A stretch of DNA of 64,000 bases from Alcanivoracaceae bacterium (GTDB lineage: Bacteria; Pseudomonadota; Gammaproteobacteria; Pseudomonadales; Alcanivoracaceae): the NCBI GenBank assembly GCA_002706085.1, contig PAJO01000062.1, positions 106,367 to 170,366 on the forward strand. Reading direction: 5' to 3'. Below the pieces are notes generated by a model. The model saw nothing but the letters and a program-made list of their open reading frames with translations, was not told where the DNA came from and did not search any database. Shown piece after piece: positions 1 to 8,732 of this stretch. The translations under genes were made by a program, and so were the position numbers. Within the stretch, counting starts at the first letter, position 1. The number at the start of each line of letters is the position of its first letter.

Positions 1-236
1 CGCTCAATCAGCTCGCGCTTTTCCAGACGGTCCAGAATGGTGGTGACCGTGGCCTGACTCAGCGATACCTCGCTGGCCAGATCGCCCATGGTCATCTCTC
101 CCTTGCCCGCAATGGCCTGCATGATCAGCAGCTGCGGAGAGGTGAGGACAGAGACCTTGCTCAGCTTGCGCGAGTAAAGGTCGGTGGCGCGAATAATCTG
201 TCGTAATGCAATCAGCACGTCTTCGTGTCTGGCCAT
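1..236 (-). CDS. MarR-family transcriptional regulator (C-terminus beyond window)
   Basis: The visible 78 codons start at an ATG (complement 234-236) and encode the N-terminal helix and winged helix-turn-helix of a MarR repressor, including the segments LTSPQLLIMQAI and LSQATVTTILDRLEKR, the latter matching the recognition helix and wing. The gene runs off the left edge, so the dimerisation C-terminus is missing here. MarR proteins bind palindromic operators and usually sense small ligands. It is divergent from the TRAP transporter genes with 271 bp between them and could control them. The N-terminal style (IIRATDLYSRKLSKVSVLT) recalls EctR-type regulators of ectoine operons, but this is only a resemblance; no ect gene is visible. 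Confidence 0.9.
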   Translation of the reverse strand, partial: MARHEDVLIALRQIIRATDLYSRKLSKVSVLTSPQLLIMQAIAGKGEMTMGDLASEVSLSQATVTTILDRLEKRELIE

Positions 237-507
237 TGCCGTGAGTTCTCTTGATAACAAAGTAATGTGACTAAAGTGAGACATGGTCTGTCTGGTATCA
301 ATTTGAAGTGTAAGTAACTTCTCTCCATGCAAAATCAGGGCAATGGCAAGTAATTCCCTGCGAAAATTGGTAGGCTATTTTAGTGGTGTAATATTTAGAT
401 GTCAAAGTAAATGCGTGAGGGAACAGGCGCAAACCGCGCTGAAGCCCGGCCTGTGCGGGGTGTAGCGCTTTTCGGCCCGGGCCAGTCCGACGCGAGGGGA
501 TACCTGA

Positions 508-1092
508 ATGCGAGAGACGTTGTTACGACTGCTGGGAGGTATGGACCGCGGTCTGCGCCTGCTCGAGCAATGTGTGGTGGGGGGCTGTATTTTGGCCATG
601 GCCCTGCTGATGAGTGCCCATGTGGTGGGGCAGGCGGTGTTCGGGGAGGGAATTCCCGGCACCTATGAAGTCACCAAGATGCTGATTCTTGGTATTACCT
701 TTGTCGGCCTGGGGTATGCGGCCCGTCAGGCCCGTCATATCCGGATGTCTGCCATTTACGAGCAGCTCAACGATCCCTCCCGCAAGGGGCTGCAGATTCT
801 GATTGCCGCCGGCACCGCCGTGCTGATGTTCTTCTTCGCCTGGAAATCCGGACAGTACGTGATGGACATTCATGAGCGGGGGCGGGTCAGCGCGTCGTTG
901 CAGATTCCCATGTGGACGGTCTATACCACCTTGCCGGCGGGGTTTGTGCTGGCCGGCATCCAGTACCTGCTGACTATCGTCCGCAACCTGACGACGGCAG
1001 GGGTATGGCGCAGTTTCACCGAGAAGGATGTCTATGCCAGCGTGCCGGAGCAGAGCGGCAGTGATAACGATCAGGGAGGGGCGTCATGCTGA
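508..1092 (+). CDS. TRAP transporter small permease (DctQ type)
   Basis: A 194-residue inner membrane protein with four predicted hydrophobic helices (about residues 23-45, 58-75, 95-115, 133-155), the usual size and topology of DctQ subunits. The segment GITFVGLGYAARQARHIRM is typical of the family. In TRAP systems this subunit pairs with the large DctM permease and a periplasmic binding protein to import organic acids or compatible solutes with sodium or proton symport. The ATG at 508 has a good ribosome site (GAGGGGA, 494-500). It overlaps the next gene by 7 bp, so the two permease subunits are translationally coupled. Substrate cannot be read from the sequence. Confidence 0.9.
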   Translation: MRETLLRLLGGMDRGLRLLEQCVVGGCILAMALLMSAHVVGQAVFGEGIPGTYEVTKMLILGITFVGLGYAARQARHIRMSAIYEQLNDPSRKGLQILIAAGTAVLMFFFAWKSGQYVMDIHERGRVSASLQIPMWTVYTTLPAGFVLAGIQYLLTIVRNLTTAGVWRSFTEKDVYASVPEQSGSDNDQGGASC

Positions 1093-2369
1093 TTATCCTT
1101 GCCCTGATCATGTTGCTGCTGTTGCTAATGGGGTACCCCATGATGGTGCCGCTGGCGGTGGGTACCCTGTTCATGATGTTCACGGACATGACGTTCTTCG
1201 GTCCGGACCAGGCGGTGACCTGGATGATCACCGGGGTCAGCAGCTGGGTGCTGGCGGCGGTGCCCATGTTTATCTTTGCCGCGGATATTCTCACCAAAGG
1301 GCACACGGCCAACCGGTTACTGGATCTGGTGGACACCTTTGTCCGCCATTTGCGTGGTGGGTTGCCGATCACAACGGCGGCGTCCTGTGCCGTGTTCGGT
1401 GCCGTTTCCGGATCCACCCAGGCCACAGTGGTTGCCATGGGTGGTCCCATGCGCCCGCGCCTGTTGGCCAAGGGGTATTCCGACAACTTTGCACTGGCCC
1501 TGATTATCAATGCCAGTGATATCGCCTTGCTGATTCCACCCAGTATCGGATTTATCGTCTATGGCGTGGTGATGAAGACCTCCATCGGCGACTTGTTTCT
1601 GGCCGGGATCCTGCCCGGCATTCTGGTGTTGTTAATGTTCTCGGCCTACTGCTGGGCCGGGGCGCATCTCAAGGGCATTGAGCCTGAGCCTCGTGCCCCC
1701 TGGTCCGAGCGGTTGCGGGCGCTTCGGGGGGCGGCCTTGCCGCTGGGGTTCCCGGTGTTGGTGGTCGGTGGCATTTACGGTGGCTGGTTCAGTGCGGTGG
1801 AGGCATCCGCCATTGCTGTGGCCTATGCCTTGCTGCTGGAAGTGGTGATTTACCGCAAAGTCAAAATCCGTGATCTCGGGCCGCTGGCGCTTTCCAGCGG
1901 CATGATTACCGCCGTGGTCTTTATTCTGGTGGCGATTGGGGCAGCGTTCTCCCACACCCTGGGCACCGCCGGTATTCCCGAGCAGTTGCTGGGGCCGGTG
2001 ATCGATTCCATCGGTGACAATCAGGTGGCGGCGCTGGCGTTGATTGCCGTGTCGTTTTTCATTGGCTGCATGTTTGTGGATCCCATCGTGGTGATCCTGA
2101 TTCTGGTGCCGATTTTCAAACCGCTGATCCAGGCGGCCGGGTTGGACCCGGTCCACGTGGGGGTGATCGTCACCCTGCAGGCGGCCATCGGGTCGGCGAC
2201 GCCGCCCTTTGGTTGTGACATTTTTACCGCCATCGCCGTGTTCCGTCGCCCCTATCTGGAAGTGATCCGCGGCACGCCCCCGTTTATTGCCATGCTGTTG
2301 TTGGCCACGGTCATCCTGATCCTGTTCCCGGAGATTTCCCTGTGGCTGCCGTCGCTAGGCGGAGAGTAG
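1086..2369 (+). CDS. TRAP transporter large permease (DctM type)
   Basis: A 427-residue, almost entirely hydrophobic protein with the roughly dozen helices of DctM permeases. Family landmarks are visible: PMFIFAADILTKG near residue 62, AVSGSTQATVVAMGGPMRP near 106, and IPPSIGFIVYGVV near 151. It forms the translocation channel with the DctQ subunit just upstream, overlapping it by 7 bp. The binding-protein gene that would complete the transporter is the next one downstream but on the opposite strand, facing this one across a shared bidirectional terminator. The substrate is unknown. Confidence 0.93.
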   Translation: MLIILALIMLLLLLMGYPMMVPLAVGTLFMMFTDMTFFGPDQAVTWMITGVSSWVLAAVPMFIFAADILTKGHTANRLLDLVDTFVRHLRGGLPITTAASCAVFGAVSGSTQATVVAMGGPMRPRLLAKGYSDNFALALIINASDIALLIPPSIGFIVYGVVMKTSIGDLFLAGILPGILVLLMFSAYCWAGAHLKGIEPEPRAPWSERLRALRGAALPLGFPVLVVGGIYGGWFSAVEASAIAVAYALLLEVVIYRKVKIRDLGPLALSSGMITAVVFILVAIGAAFSHTLGTAGIPEQLLGPVIDSIGDNQVAALALIAVSFFIGCMFVDPIVVILILVPIFKPLIQAAGLDPVHVGVIVTLQAAIGSATPPFGCDIFTAIAVFRRPYLEVIRGTPPFIAMLLLATVILILFPEISLWLPSLGGE

Positions 2370-2410
2370 GCATGTGACATGCGGGATTCTATGGTGCCCG
2401 CAACAAGCAC

Positions 2411-2442
2411 AAAAAAGCCCGGCATCTCTGCCGGGCTGTTTT
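2411..2442. terminator. Bidirectional rho-independent terminator
   Basis: Stem AGCCCGGC (2416-2423) pairs with GCCGGGCT (2430-2437), flanked by an A run on the left and GTTTT on the right. It sits between the convergent dctM-type and dctP-type genes and can serve both strands. Confidence 0.85.
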
Positions 2443-2459
2443 GTTCAGGGAAGCCGCAA

Positions 2460-3470
2460 TTATTTGGTTTCCTTGATTGCCTTCAATAGCGCTTTCATGG
2501 AGGCTTCGCCTCCGGCGCCAACCTCTTTAACGAAGGTCTTGCGAACGGGTTTGGCCATTTTTTCGAAGGCCTTGCGCTCTTTTTCGGTCAGCTCGATGAT
2601 CTCGATATCGCTCTTGTCACGAATGATATCCAGTCGTTCCTTGTTGAACCGGGTCTGAATGTCGTGACCTTCCTTTACCAGCGTCCGGGTGACTTCATCG
2701 ACCATGGTGCGCTGCTCATCGCTGAGCCCGTCATACCAGTCCGAGTTGCCGATCACGGTGGCAACAAACTGGGACTGGTCGGCAAAGATCATGTAGTCCT
2801 GTACCTCGTAGAACGCCATCTCTTCGTGGGCGAAAACGGGCTGAATGTTGCCTTCGGCCTGCCCTTGCTGGAGGGCGCTGTACAGTTCGCCATAGGCGAT
2901 GGACGTGGGGGCGGCCCCGTAAGCCCGGTAGGTGGCGCGCAGCAAGGTGTTATCCATCACGCGGATGCCCAGGTTCTCCATGTCGGCAGGGGTGCGAATG
3001 GCCTTGTTGGCAGTCCATACCTGGTAGCCTTCGGCCAGCTCCGCCAGCGGTACCAATCCCCGTTGGCGGAAAGCGTTCTGCCAGGCCTCGCTTTTCAGGA
3101 AGGTGTCTGAGTTCAGGGCCTGGGCGGTACGCCACTGGTCGGCGGGCATGATGTAGTTCAGGTTGAGTAACTGGCTTTCCGGCACGGTGCCGCCCAGTGC
3201 GCCTGAGGCGAAGCCGATCTGGATCGCGCCGCCCTGAATCGCGTCATACAACGCCGAATAGCTGGAGCCCCATTTGCCGTAGGGCAGGAGTTGCACATCA
3301 ATGTCGCCATTGCTGCGTTCTTCGATGCGTTTTTCAAATTGCTCGGCGTAACGATGCTGGACACTGCCTTCAATTTCTTCCAGACCAAAGCGCCAGGTTT
3401 CAGCCATGGCGGTGGTAGAGAGAGTGAAAACGCCCAGCGTGGCGGCGCCAATCAGTCGTCGCAAGTGCAT
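2460..3470 (-). CDS. TRAP transporter periplasmic solute-binding protein (DctP type)
   Basis: 336 residues. The chosen ATG (3468-3470) opens a clear signal peptide (MHLRRLIGAATLGVFTLSTT, cleavage after AMA) and is preceded by AAGGGAA; an in-frame start further upstream would put 12 polar residues before it. Mature-protein landmarks of the DctP fold follow: AEQFEKRIEERSNGDIDVQL, an IQIGFAS segment, the GYQVWTANKAIRTPADM region and a conserved GIRVMD-N block with the Arg that usually grips the substrate carboxylate. It should deliver solute to the DctQM permease. Unusually, it is convergent with the permease genes instead of lying in one operon, so it probably has its own promoter near 3480-3620. 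Confidence 0.92.
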   Translation of the reverse strand: MHLRRLIGAATLGVFTLSTTAMAETWRFGLEEIEGSVQHRYAEQFEKRIEERSNGDIDVQLLPYGKWGSSYSALYDAIQGGAIQIGFASGALGGTVPESQLLNLNYIMPADQWRTAQALNSDTFLKSEAWQNAFRQRGLVPLAELAEGYQVWTANKAIRTPADMENLGIRVMDNTLLRATYRAYGAAPTSIAYGELYSALQQGQAEGNIQPVFAHEEMAFYEVQDYMIFADQSQFVATVIGNSDWYDGLSDEQRTMVDEVTRTLVKEGHDIQTRFNKERLDIIRDKSDIEIIELTEKERKAFEKMAKPVRKTFVKEVGAGGEASMKALLKAIKETK

Positions 3471-3624
3471 GCTTTTCCCTTTTGGTTGCCAAATGATTGA
3501 AACCACTACATGGCATCACAACATTACTGTCAACCGACCGGGCCACATCCGTGACTGGAACCGGCGAGTCCAGAATGCGACCATTACCGCAATGGGTAGC
3601 GCAAGCGACGAGGACAAGACATTG

Positions 3625-4530
3625 ATGAAAACGTTTCTGCAGCAAGGTTTCGCAGTGCTGTTGGTGCTGTCTGCCATGACGGCCGCCGCTGAGCCTGACG
3701 CTGATACGGCCCAGGCCCCTCGCCCCGAAGCCCAGAGCGAAATCGAGAAGGGCCCGGTGATCTCCCAGTTCCGGGAGAACTGGATCCTTGGCGAGTTGCG
3801 AACCCTGCGTCAGGACATGATGGAATATCGCAACCAGATGAACCTGCTGGTGACCGACCGGGAGCTGGAAGTGGCTGACAAGGCCATGGGCTATGCCACC
3901 AATACGGTGACCTACTTTTTCTACCTGATCGCCGGTGCGGCCTCCATCCTGGCGCTGGTGGGCTGGTCGACGATTCGTGATCTCAAGGATAATGTGCGGG
4001 TCTATGCCGAAAAGGAAATGGCGCGGCTCACCAGTGAATACGAAGCGCGACTGGCGGACCTTGAGCGCGAGCTGCGCAAGAAGTCGCGCACCATCGCGGA
4101 AAACCAGGAAGAGATCGAGCGTACCAACGAAATCCACAGCCTGTGGCTCAAGTCCACCAAGGAGCCCAGTGCCCAGGCCAAGATCGAGATCTACGACCGC
4201 ATTCTGGAGCTTCGCCCGGATGATCCGGAAGCACTGGCCTGGAAGGCCGACGCTGCTCTGGAGCTGGGAGAGCAACGCTGGGCGCTGAGCCTGTGTGACC
4301 GGGTGCTGGAAGTGGATGAAGAAAACGCCCATGCCCTTTACCAGCGTGCCTGCGCCTGGGCCGGGTTGGGAGAGATCGACAACGCGCTCAGTGACCTGGA
4401 GGCCGCGATCCAGACATCGGAAACCCTGGTGCGTCATGCCCGAGTGGAGGAGATGTTCCGGCCCCTGCAAGGGTTGGAACGTTTTGAGGTACTGGTCGGA
4501 AACGACGGTGACCCGACAGTCTCTGGCTGA
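3625..4530 (+). CDS. Exported membrane-anchored TPR protein, function unknown
   Basis: 301 residues from the ATG at 3625, which is followed by a signal-like segment (MKTFLQQGFAVLLVLSAMTA); an upstream reading frame to 3406 overlaps the divergent dctP gene and is rejected. A second hydrophobic helix lies around residues 95-115 (TYFFYLIAGAASILALVGW), then a charged coiled coil (about 125-180) and two TPR-like repeats (about 195-275; ALAWKADAALELGEQRWAL and ALYQRACAWAGLGEIDNAL). TPR domains bind other proteins; no enzymatic motif is seen. Ribosome site GAGG at 3610-3613. Genes either side give no functional hint. Known in similar genomes only as a conserved hypothetical, to my knowledge. Confidence 0.8.
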   Translation: MKTFLQQGFAVLLVLSAMTAAAEPDADTAQAPRPEAQSEIEKGPVISQFRENWILGELRTLRQDMMEYRNQMNLLVTDRELEVADKAMGYATNTVTYFFYLIAGAASILALVGWSTIRDLKDNVRVYAEKEMARLTSEYEARLADLERELRKKSRTIAENQEEIERTNEIHSLWLKSTKEPSAQAKIEIYDRILELRPDDPEALAWKADAALELGEQRWALSLCDRVLEVDEENAHALYQRACAWAGLGEIDNALSDLEAAIQTSETLVRHARVEEMFRPLQGLERFEVLVGNDGDPTVSG

Positions 4531-4566
4531 TAGTCCTTTTCTGTCAGGTTGATAGGCGCGTTGTGG

Positions 4567-4589
4567 CCTGCAAATTGCCCCTTTGCAGG
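4567..4589 (+). other. Perfect 8-bp stem-loop after the TPR gene
   Basis: CCTGCAAA (4567-4574) pairs with TTTGCAGG (4582-4589) around a 7-nt loop. It is 37 bp after the stop codon at 4530. No T run follows, so it is a weak terminator at best or a processing/protection hairpin; it could also be the first element of the folE2 leader. Confidence 0.45.
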
Positions 4590-4624
4590 TCACTTTCTGC
4601 TAGACTTGCCCCCCTTGTAGGAAA

Positions 4625-4698
4625 GGGTGATGACCCCCATATGACGTTTATATGGCCTGAATCTGCGATTTCACCGCAACCGGCCCATGTCATCACCC
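4625..4698 (+). promoter_or_regulatory. Candidate structured leader RNA upstream of folE2
   Basis: GGGTGATGAC (4625-4634) and GTCATCACCC (4689-4698) are a perfect 10-bp inverted repeat. Between them lie two smaller stem-loops, CCATAT/ATATGG (4637-4642 with 4650-4655) and TGCG/CGCA (4664-4667 with 4675-4678), so the RNA could fold as a three-way junction. The closing strand ends 6 nt before the GGAG ribosome site (4704-4707) of folE2, placing it well for translational control. It does not obviously match the published folE (THF-II) motif fold that I recall, which belongs mainly to Alphaproteobacteria. Confidence 0.5.
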
Positions 4699-4713
4699 CC
4701 TGTGGAGAAACCC

Positions 4714-5673
4714 ATGACACGTGAAAACGGTGCCGGCGGCACCAAGCAGATGCCGGATGTGGCATCCAACTCCATGGTGGATCATATCCATAGCACCCTG
4801 GACTGGGTGGGCATGAGTGAAATTCACCTGCCCGCGCGGGTCAGCGATACCCTGGCCGGTGAGCGCCCGGTGAGCACCTCCATCCAGGCCTATGTGAATC
4901 TGGCAAATCCGGATGCCAAGGGCATTCACATGTCCCGTCTGTTCCTGATGCTGGAAGAGACCTTCGGCGACCATTCCGTCAGTGCTGCCTCTATCGAGCA
5001 GCTGCTGCGCAATTTCCTGGAAACCCACGAAGGGCTCAGCACCCGCGGCTTTGTGCAGCTGGATTTCGAATACTCCATGCGCCGCCCGGCCCTGAAGAGC
5101 AGCTACTCCGGTTGGAAAAGCTACCCGGTGAGCATCAAGGGTACCCTGTGCGAACAGGGCATGCGCATTGAGATGTATGTGGAAGTGCCGTATTCCTCCA
5201 CCTGTCCGTGTTCTGCAGCCTTGTCCCGTCAGCTGATTCAGGAGCAGTTCCGCAAGGACTTCCAGGAAGGCAAGATCGATGCCGAAGCCGTGTACGAATG
5301 GCTGGGCACCGAAGAGGGGATCGTGGCGACTCCGCACAGTCAGCGCTCCATTGCCCAGGTCCGGGTACTGCTGGACCACACGGAAGGCTCTGCCTTCCCC
5401 ATCACCGCCCTGATCGATTCCATCGAAGGCGCGTTGAAAACCCCGGTGCAGACGGCAGTGAAGCGGGTGGACGAGCAGGAATTCGCGCTACTTAATGGCC
5501 AGAACCTGATGTTCTGTGAAGATGCGGCACGCCGCCTCAAGCAAGCCATCGACCCGCAATCCTGCTACAAGGATTTCTGGTTGCGGGTGAATCACCTGGA
5601 AAGCCTGCACGCCCACAACGCGGTGGCGATTGTTACCAAGGAAGTGGACGGCGGCTACCTGCCGATTCCCTGA
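4714..5673 (+). CDS. folE2: GTP cyclohydrolase FolE2 (type IB)
   Basis: 319 residues from the ATG at 4714, chosen because GGAG (4704-4707) sits 6 nt ahead; a start at 4687 lacks one. It converts GTP to 7,8-dihydroneopterin triphosphate, the first step of folate (and queuosine) synthesis, in the cytoplasm. Family features include the central [13 protein letters not shown] motif with the catalytic-site cysteine and the C-terminal [14 protein letters not shown] segment. Type IB enzymes can use metals other than zinc and in many proteobacteria are made when zinc is short, replacing zinc-dependent FolE; this is family knowledge. No convincing Zur site was found here, but the leader is highly foldable. 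Two other candidate zinc-stress loci occur in the window. Confidence 0.95.
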   Translation: MTRENGAGGTKQMPDVASNSMVDHIHSTLDWVGMSEIHLPARVSDTLAGERPVSTSIQAYVNLANPDAKGIHMSRLFLMLEETFGDHSVSAASIEQLLRNFLETHEGLSTRGFVQLDFEYSMRRPALKSSYSGWKSYPVSIKGTLCEQGMRIEMYVEVPYSSTCPCSAALSRQLIQEQFRKDFQEGKIDAEAVYEWLGTEEGIVATPHSQRSIAQVRVLLDHTEGSAFPITALIDSIEGALKTPVQTAVKRVDEQEFALLNGQNLMFCEDAARRLKQAIDPQSCYKDFWLRVNHLESLHAHNAVAIVTKEVDGGYLPIP

Positions 5674-5698
5674 TCCTCAGCGCACCGTGTACAACGAG

Positions 5699-5725
5699 AA
5701 AGGGCGGCCAGTGGCCGCCCTTTTT
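5699..5725 (+). terminator. Terminator after folE2
   Basis: AAAGGGCGGCC (5699-5709) pairs with GGCCGCCCTTT (5713-5723), followed by a T run to 5725. The A run on the other side lets it serve the convergent GMC gene as well. Confidence 0.85.
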
Positions 5726-5782
5726 CGTTATGTGAACCCGCACCTGAAGGGCTGAGCACGTAAGGCGTTATTCAGAGGCTCC

Positions 5783-7552
5783 CTAGATCCCTCGCTTGCC
5801 GCAGGCCAGACTGATGCGCGGATCAATGGAGGTCACCGGCAAACGCCAATTGCTGACCCAGCCGTCACCGCCAAAATGCTTCTGCATGATTTTTTCGGCG
5901 GTACGGGTGGCGATGGCCTGGGTGGTCAGGGTGGGGTTGGGGCCACCGAGTGCGTTGGCCAGAGACGAGTTGTCGGCAATGTACAGCCCCTGCACGGCTC
6001 TGGCTTCACCATTCTCATCGACCACCGAGTTGGCGGGGTCCAGCCCCATGCGCATGCTCGATTGCATATGAATCAGCGAGGGCGGAGCCTTGGGGCGGAT
6101 GACGCTGGTGGCGCCAGCGGCGCGCAGCAGGTCAACGGCCTTGCGGGTCAGGTACTCGCGATTGCCCCGGGTGCGGTTGGTGAAGTTGCCGGTTTGGGCG
6201 GTTACCAGCGGGATCGGCCCGTTTTCGTCGGCGGGTTGTGTGGTGGACAGGGACACCGAGTTACGCGGGTCCACATCATCGTCGGTGAGAATCACGATGC
6301 TGACCAGCCGGTTGATATCACTCATGGTTTCCTTCAGCGCGGGGCCCACCAGGCGGCCCACCACATCGGCACCGGATTCATCGGTTTCGCCACTGTGATC
6401 GTAGGCACCGGCAATCCCGGCTTCACTGCCAAGGAAGGCGTTGGCGGCGTAGGCGCCCGGCATGCCACCGAAGGATTCCATGGAACCATAGCCCGGGAAG
6501 TCGGCACGCACGGCCGAGGCCGGGCCGAGACTGCTGCGGGTTTCAAAGGGCATGACCCCGGTCACCACTTCGGTGGCGTGGGTGGTGAGACCCTTGCCGA
6601 CCCAGCCGTTGTCATTGGGCAGGCCGCTGTTCAGCCACAGACGTGGGGTTTCGATGGCGCCAGCAGCCATGACAATCACTTTGGCGGTTTCGACCTGGGT
6701 TTCGCCGGTGGCGCCGATGCGGAAACCGACGCCCACCGCTTTCGGGCCGGCAGGGGTATTTTCCGTCATCACCTGGGTCACAAAGGCGTCGGCGATCACT
6801 TGCGCGGCCTTACCGTGGCGCGACCACAGGTCGGCGGTCAGGGCCATGGGGACGTAGCTGTTATAGGTGGAGCGCTTGGCTTTCAGGTTGCGCGGCGCGC
6901 GCATGGGCAGGGTGCAACCCTGGTAGCAGTGGCCACAGTAAGTACAGCCCTGGGCAAAGGGAAATTTTAGCCAGTCCGGATTGTCAGTGCGCCCGGCGGT
7001 TCCGCGGGGCTGCAGGATGGCGTTTTCCTGCGGTCGGAAGCTGGCCACTTCAATGTCCTTGCCTTGCTGGTAATGCAGGCCAATCCCTTCTGCTCCACGG
7101 ATGAAAACTTCTTCCTTGGTGCCCAGCGCCGCGGTTTGCACCGGCAGGATTTTTTCTACCCAGCGATAGTAGGGCTTGAGCTCGTCGTAGGAGAACGGGA
7201 ACAGGTAATTGTTGTCGTAGCGTTGCTTGTCGGCGCCCGCATAGCCGACGAAACTGCCGGGCATGGCGCGAGGTGAGTTGCCGAAATACTGCAGGGTTGT
7301 CCCCCCGACCCCGGCTGTGCTGAAGGCGGTGGACGCCTGGGCGTATTCGCGCCGCCAGGGCCCTTTGCTCGGGTCAGGTGCGCCCCAGCGAAGTACGCCC
7401 TGAGAGGCGCTTTCATATTTGGGCCATTCCTGTTCCGAGTCCTGGGCATGGGCCCCGGCTTCCAGAATAAGGACATCCAGCCCCTGTTCAGCCAGTTCTT
7501 TTGCTACCACGGCGCCACCACCCCCGGCACCGATTACGATTACGTCACGCAT
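5783..7552 (-). CDS. GMC-family flavoprotein oxidoreductase
   Basis: 589 residues. The N-terminus is a Rossmann FAD-binding motif (VIGAGGGGAVVAKELAEQG, from residue 7), and the C-terminal GMC_oxred_C signature is visible as IHMQSSMRMG followed by DNSSLANALGGPNPTLT. A cysteine cluster, C203-x2-C206-x2-C209-x3-C213, is typical of membrane-linked dehydrogenases related to the gluconate 2-dehydrogenase large subunit rather than soluble oxidases. Such enzymes oxidise alcohols or sugars and pass electrons to a cytochrome or quinone. No signal peptide; the companion gene just upstream (51 bp gap) encodes a Tat-exported subunit, so the pair is probably exported together. Substrate unknown. Confidence 0.88.
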   Translation of the reverse strand: MRDVIVIGAGGGGAVVAKELAEQGLDVLILEAGAHAQDSEQEWPKYESASQGVLRWGAPDPSKGPWRREYAQASTAFSTAGVGGTTLQYFGNSPRAMPGSFVGYAGADKQRYDNNYLFPFSYDELKPYYRWVEKILPVQTAALGTKEEVFIRGAEGIGLHYQQGKDIEVASFRPQENAILQPRGTAGRTDNPDWLKFPFAQGCTYCGHCYQGCTLPMRAPRNLKAKRSTYNSYVPMALTADLWSRHGKAAQVIADAFVTQVMTENTPAGPKAVGVGFRIGATGETQVETAKVIVMAAGAIETPRLWLNSGLPNDNGWVGKGLTTHATEVVTGVMPFETRSSLGPASAVRADFPGYGSMESFGGMPGAYAANAFLGSEAGIAGAYDHSGETDESGADVVGRLVGPALKETMSDINRLVSIVILTDDDVDPRNSVSLSTTQPADENGPIPLVTAQTGNFTNRTRGNREYLTRKAVDLLRAAGATSVIRPKAPPSLIHMQSSMRMGLDPANSVVDENGEARAVQGLYIADNSSLANALGGPNPTLTTQAIATRTAEKIMQKHFGGDGWVSNWRLPVTSIDPRISLACGKRGI

Positions 7553-7602
7553 GGCTTGTTTCCTGTATTCGAATTTATTGTTTGGCGTTGCGTGTGGGCA
7601 AA

Positions 7603-8322
7603 TTACCGTTCACGGGCGTGGCGTCGGCCACGGTAGTACCCCTGGTAATCCTTGTGTCCAACGGAAATGCCGCCGTAGCCAGAAATGGACCACCCCACCG
7701 GATGGGCCAGCAGCTCGCCAGTCAGCGGATTCAGCACCCCCGCTTCGGAGTACGCCATCAGGCCGCTGTACAGCAGCAGGGCATTGGCCAGGGTGATCAG
7801 TTCGGCGCCGGCAAGACCGCTTTCCATAGCGCTGAATACCGCCACTTTTTCGTTCCAGCTGAGGTTGGCAAAGCGGGCACTGAACGGCCCCGTGACATCG
7901 GGATTGATAAAGCCGGTCACGTTATCCAGTGCAAAGGTGATGAGCTCGGACAGGGAGTCGAAAGGCGGCGGTGCCAGCCCGGCGGTATTGAGCCCGAATT
8001 CCAGTGGCAGCTGGGCGTTGGCCTCCACCCCGCCGGGTTGTTCATCGGTTAATTGTTGTTGCACCGAGAATGGATCCCCACCTGGCACTACAAATGCCAG
8101 CACGGCGTTCAGGGTGTCACTGATCATGACGGCGGGCAGGATGCCGGCATGGGCCTGGCGCGGTGCAACCAGAGCGGGAGCCGCCGCGACAGCCGCACTT
8201 GCCAGTGCCGAGCGCGCCAGAAACTGGCGCCGGGACAGGTCGGCCTGGTGCCGCTTGTCCGTGCCTTGCTCTGCACAGGCATCCCCCTCGGGCTGAGTGA
8301 TGTCACTCTGATACTTTGTCAT
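7603..8322 (-). CDS. Tat-exported small subunit, gluconate 2-dehydrogenase subunit 3-like
   Basis: 239 residues with a twin-arginine signal (SRRQFLARSALASAAVAAAP, about residues 30-49) behind an unusually long, polar 29-residue N-terminus. The mature part (DTLNAVLAFVVPGGDPFS, then FANLSWNEKVAVFSAMESG) resembles the small subunit that accompanies membrane-bound gluconate-type dehydrogenases and carries the large flavoprotein through the Tat pathway. It is the first gene of a two-gene operon with the GMC oxidoreductase. The ATG (8320-8322) has GGAGAAG upstream. Assignment to the exact family is by context and overall pattern, so moderately sure. Confidence 0.75.
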   Translation of the reverse strand: MTKYQSDITQPEGDACAEQGTDKRHQADLSRRQFLARSALASAAVAAAPALVAPRQAHAGILPAVMISDTLNAVLAFVVPGGDPFSVQQQLTDEQPGGVEANAQLPLEFGLNTAGLAPPPFDSLSELITFALDNVTGFINPDVTGPFSARFANLSWNEKVAVFSAMESGLAGAELITLANALLLYSGLMAYSEAGVLNPLTGELLAHPVGWSISGYGGISVGHKDYQGYYRGRRHARER

Positions 8323-8732
8323 TATTCTTCTCCGTAAAGAGTAAAAAAGTCGTATCCCCAGTGCAGAAGCTAGTCAAAATTTTTTAGTAAAAAAAGGAAA
8401 TTTATTTTCACTTTTTGTTGATGTCTGAACCGGGTTCTTGTGGCGATCTCTGATAAAAACCGGGGTGCACGAGGTGTGAGTGATTGCTTCGCGGCAGTAG
8501 AGAGGAAAAAAGAGCGGCAACAAAAACGATAAAAAAAGCGATTGCTCTGTGGTTTTCACAAGCCCCACCGTGTGCTGCTGACGCAATGAGCTATCAACAA
8601 GCGAACCGCGGTGTTGCATTCAGGGGGGGAACACTTTTGGCGATATTGTGACCTTGCCCAGGGATTGGTACTCTCGTCTTGCTTATAGTCCGGTCATACC
8701 AACAAGAATAAACGCGCTAGGCAGGCACAGGC
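8323..8732. other. AT-rich divergent promoter region
   Basis: 410 bp between the GMC operon and the MalT-type regulator. It has long A and T runs (8375-8420, 8500-8545), distinctly AT-richer than its surroundings, as expected for a regulated promoter region. No gene, hairpin terminator or clear operator palindrome was found. Confidence 0.5.

Noticed and set aside
4637..4655. CCATAT-ATATGG region as a Zur or Fur box for folE2
   Set aside because: It lacks the TGTTATA/TATAACA halves of Zur boxes and is better explained as a hairpin within the leader.
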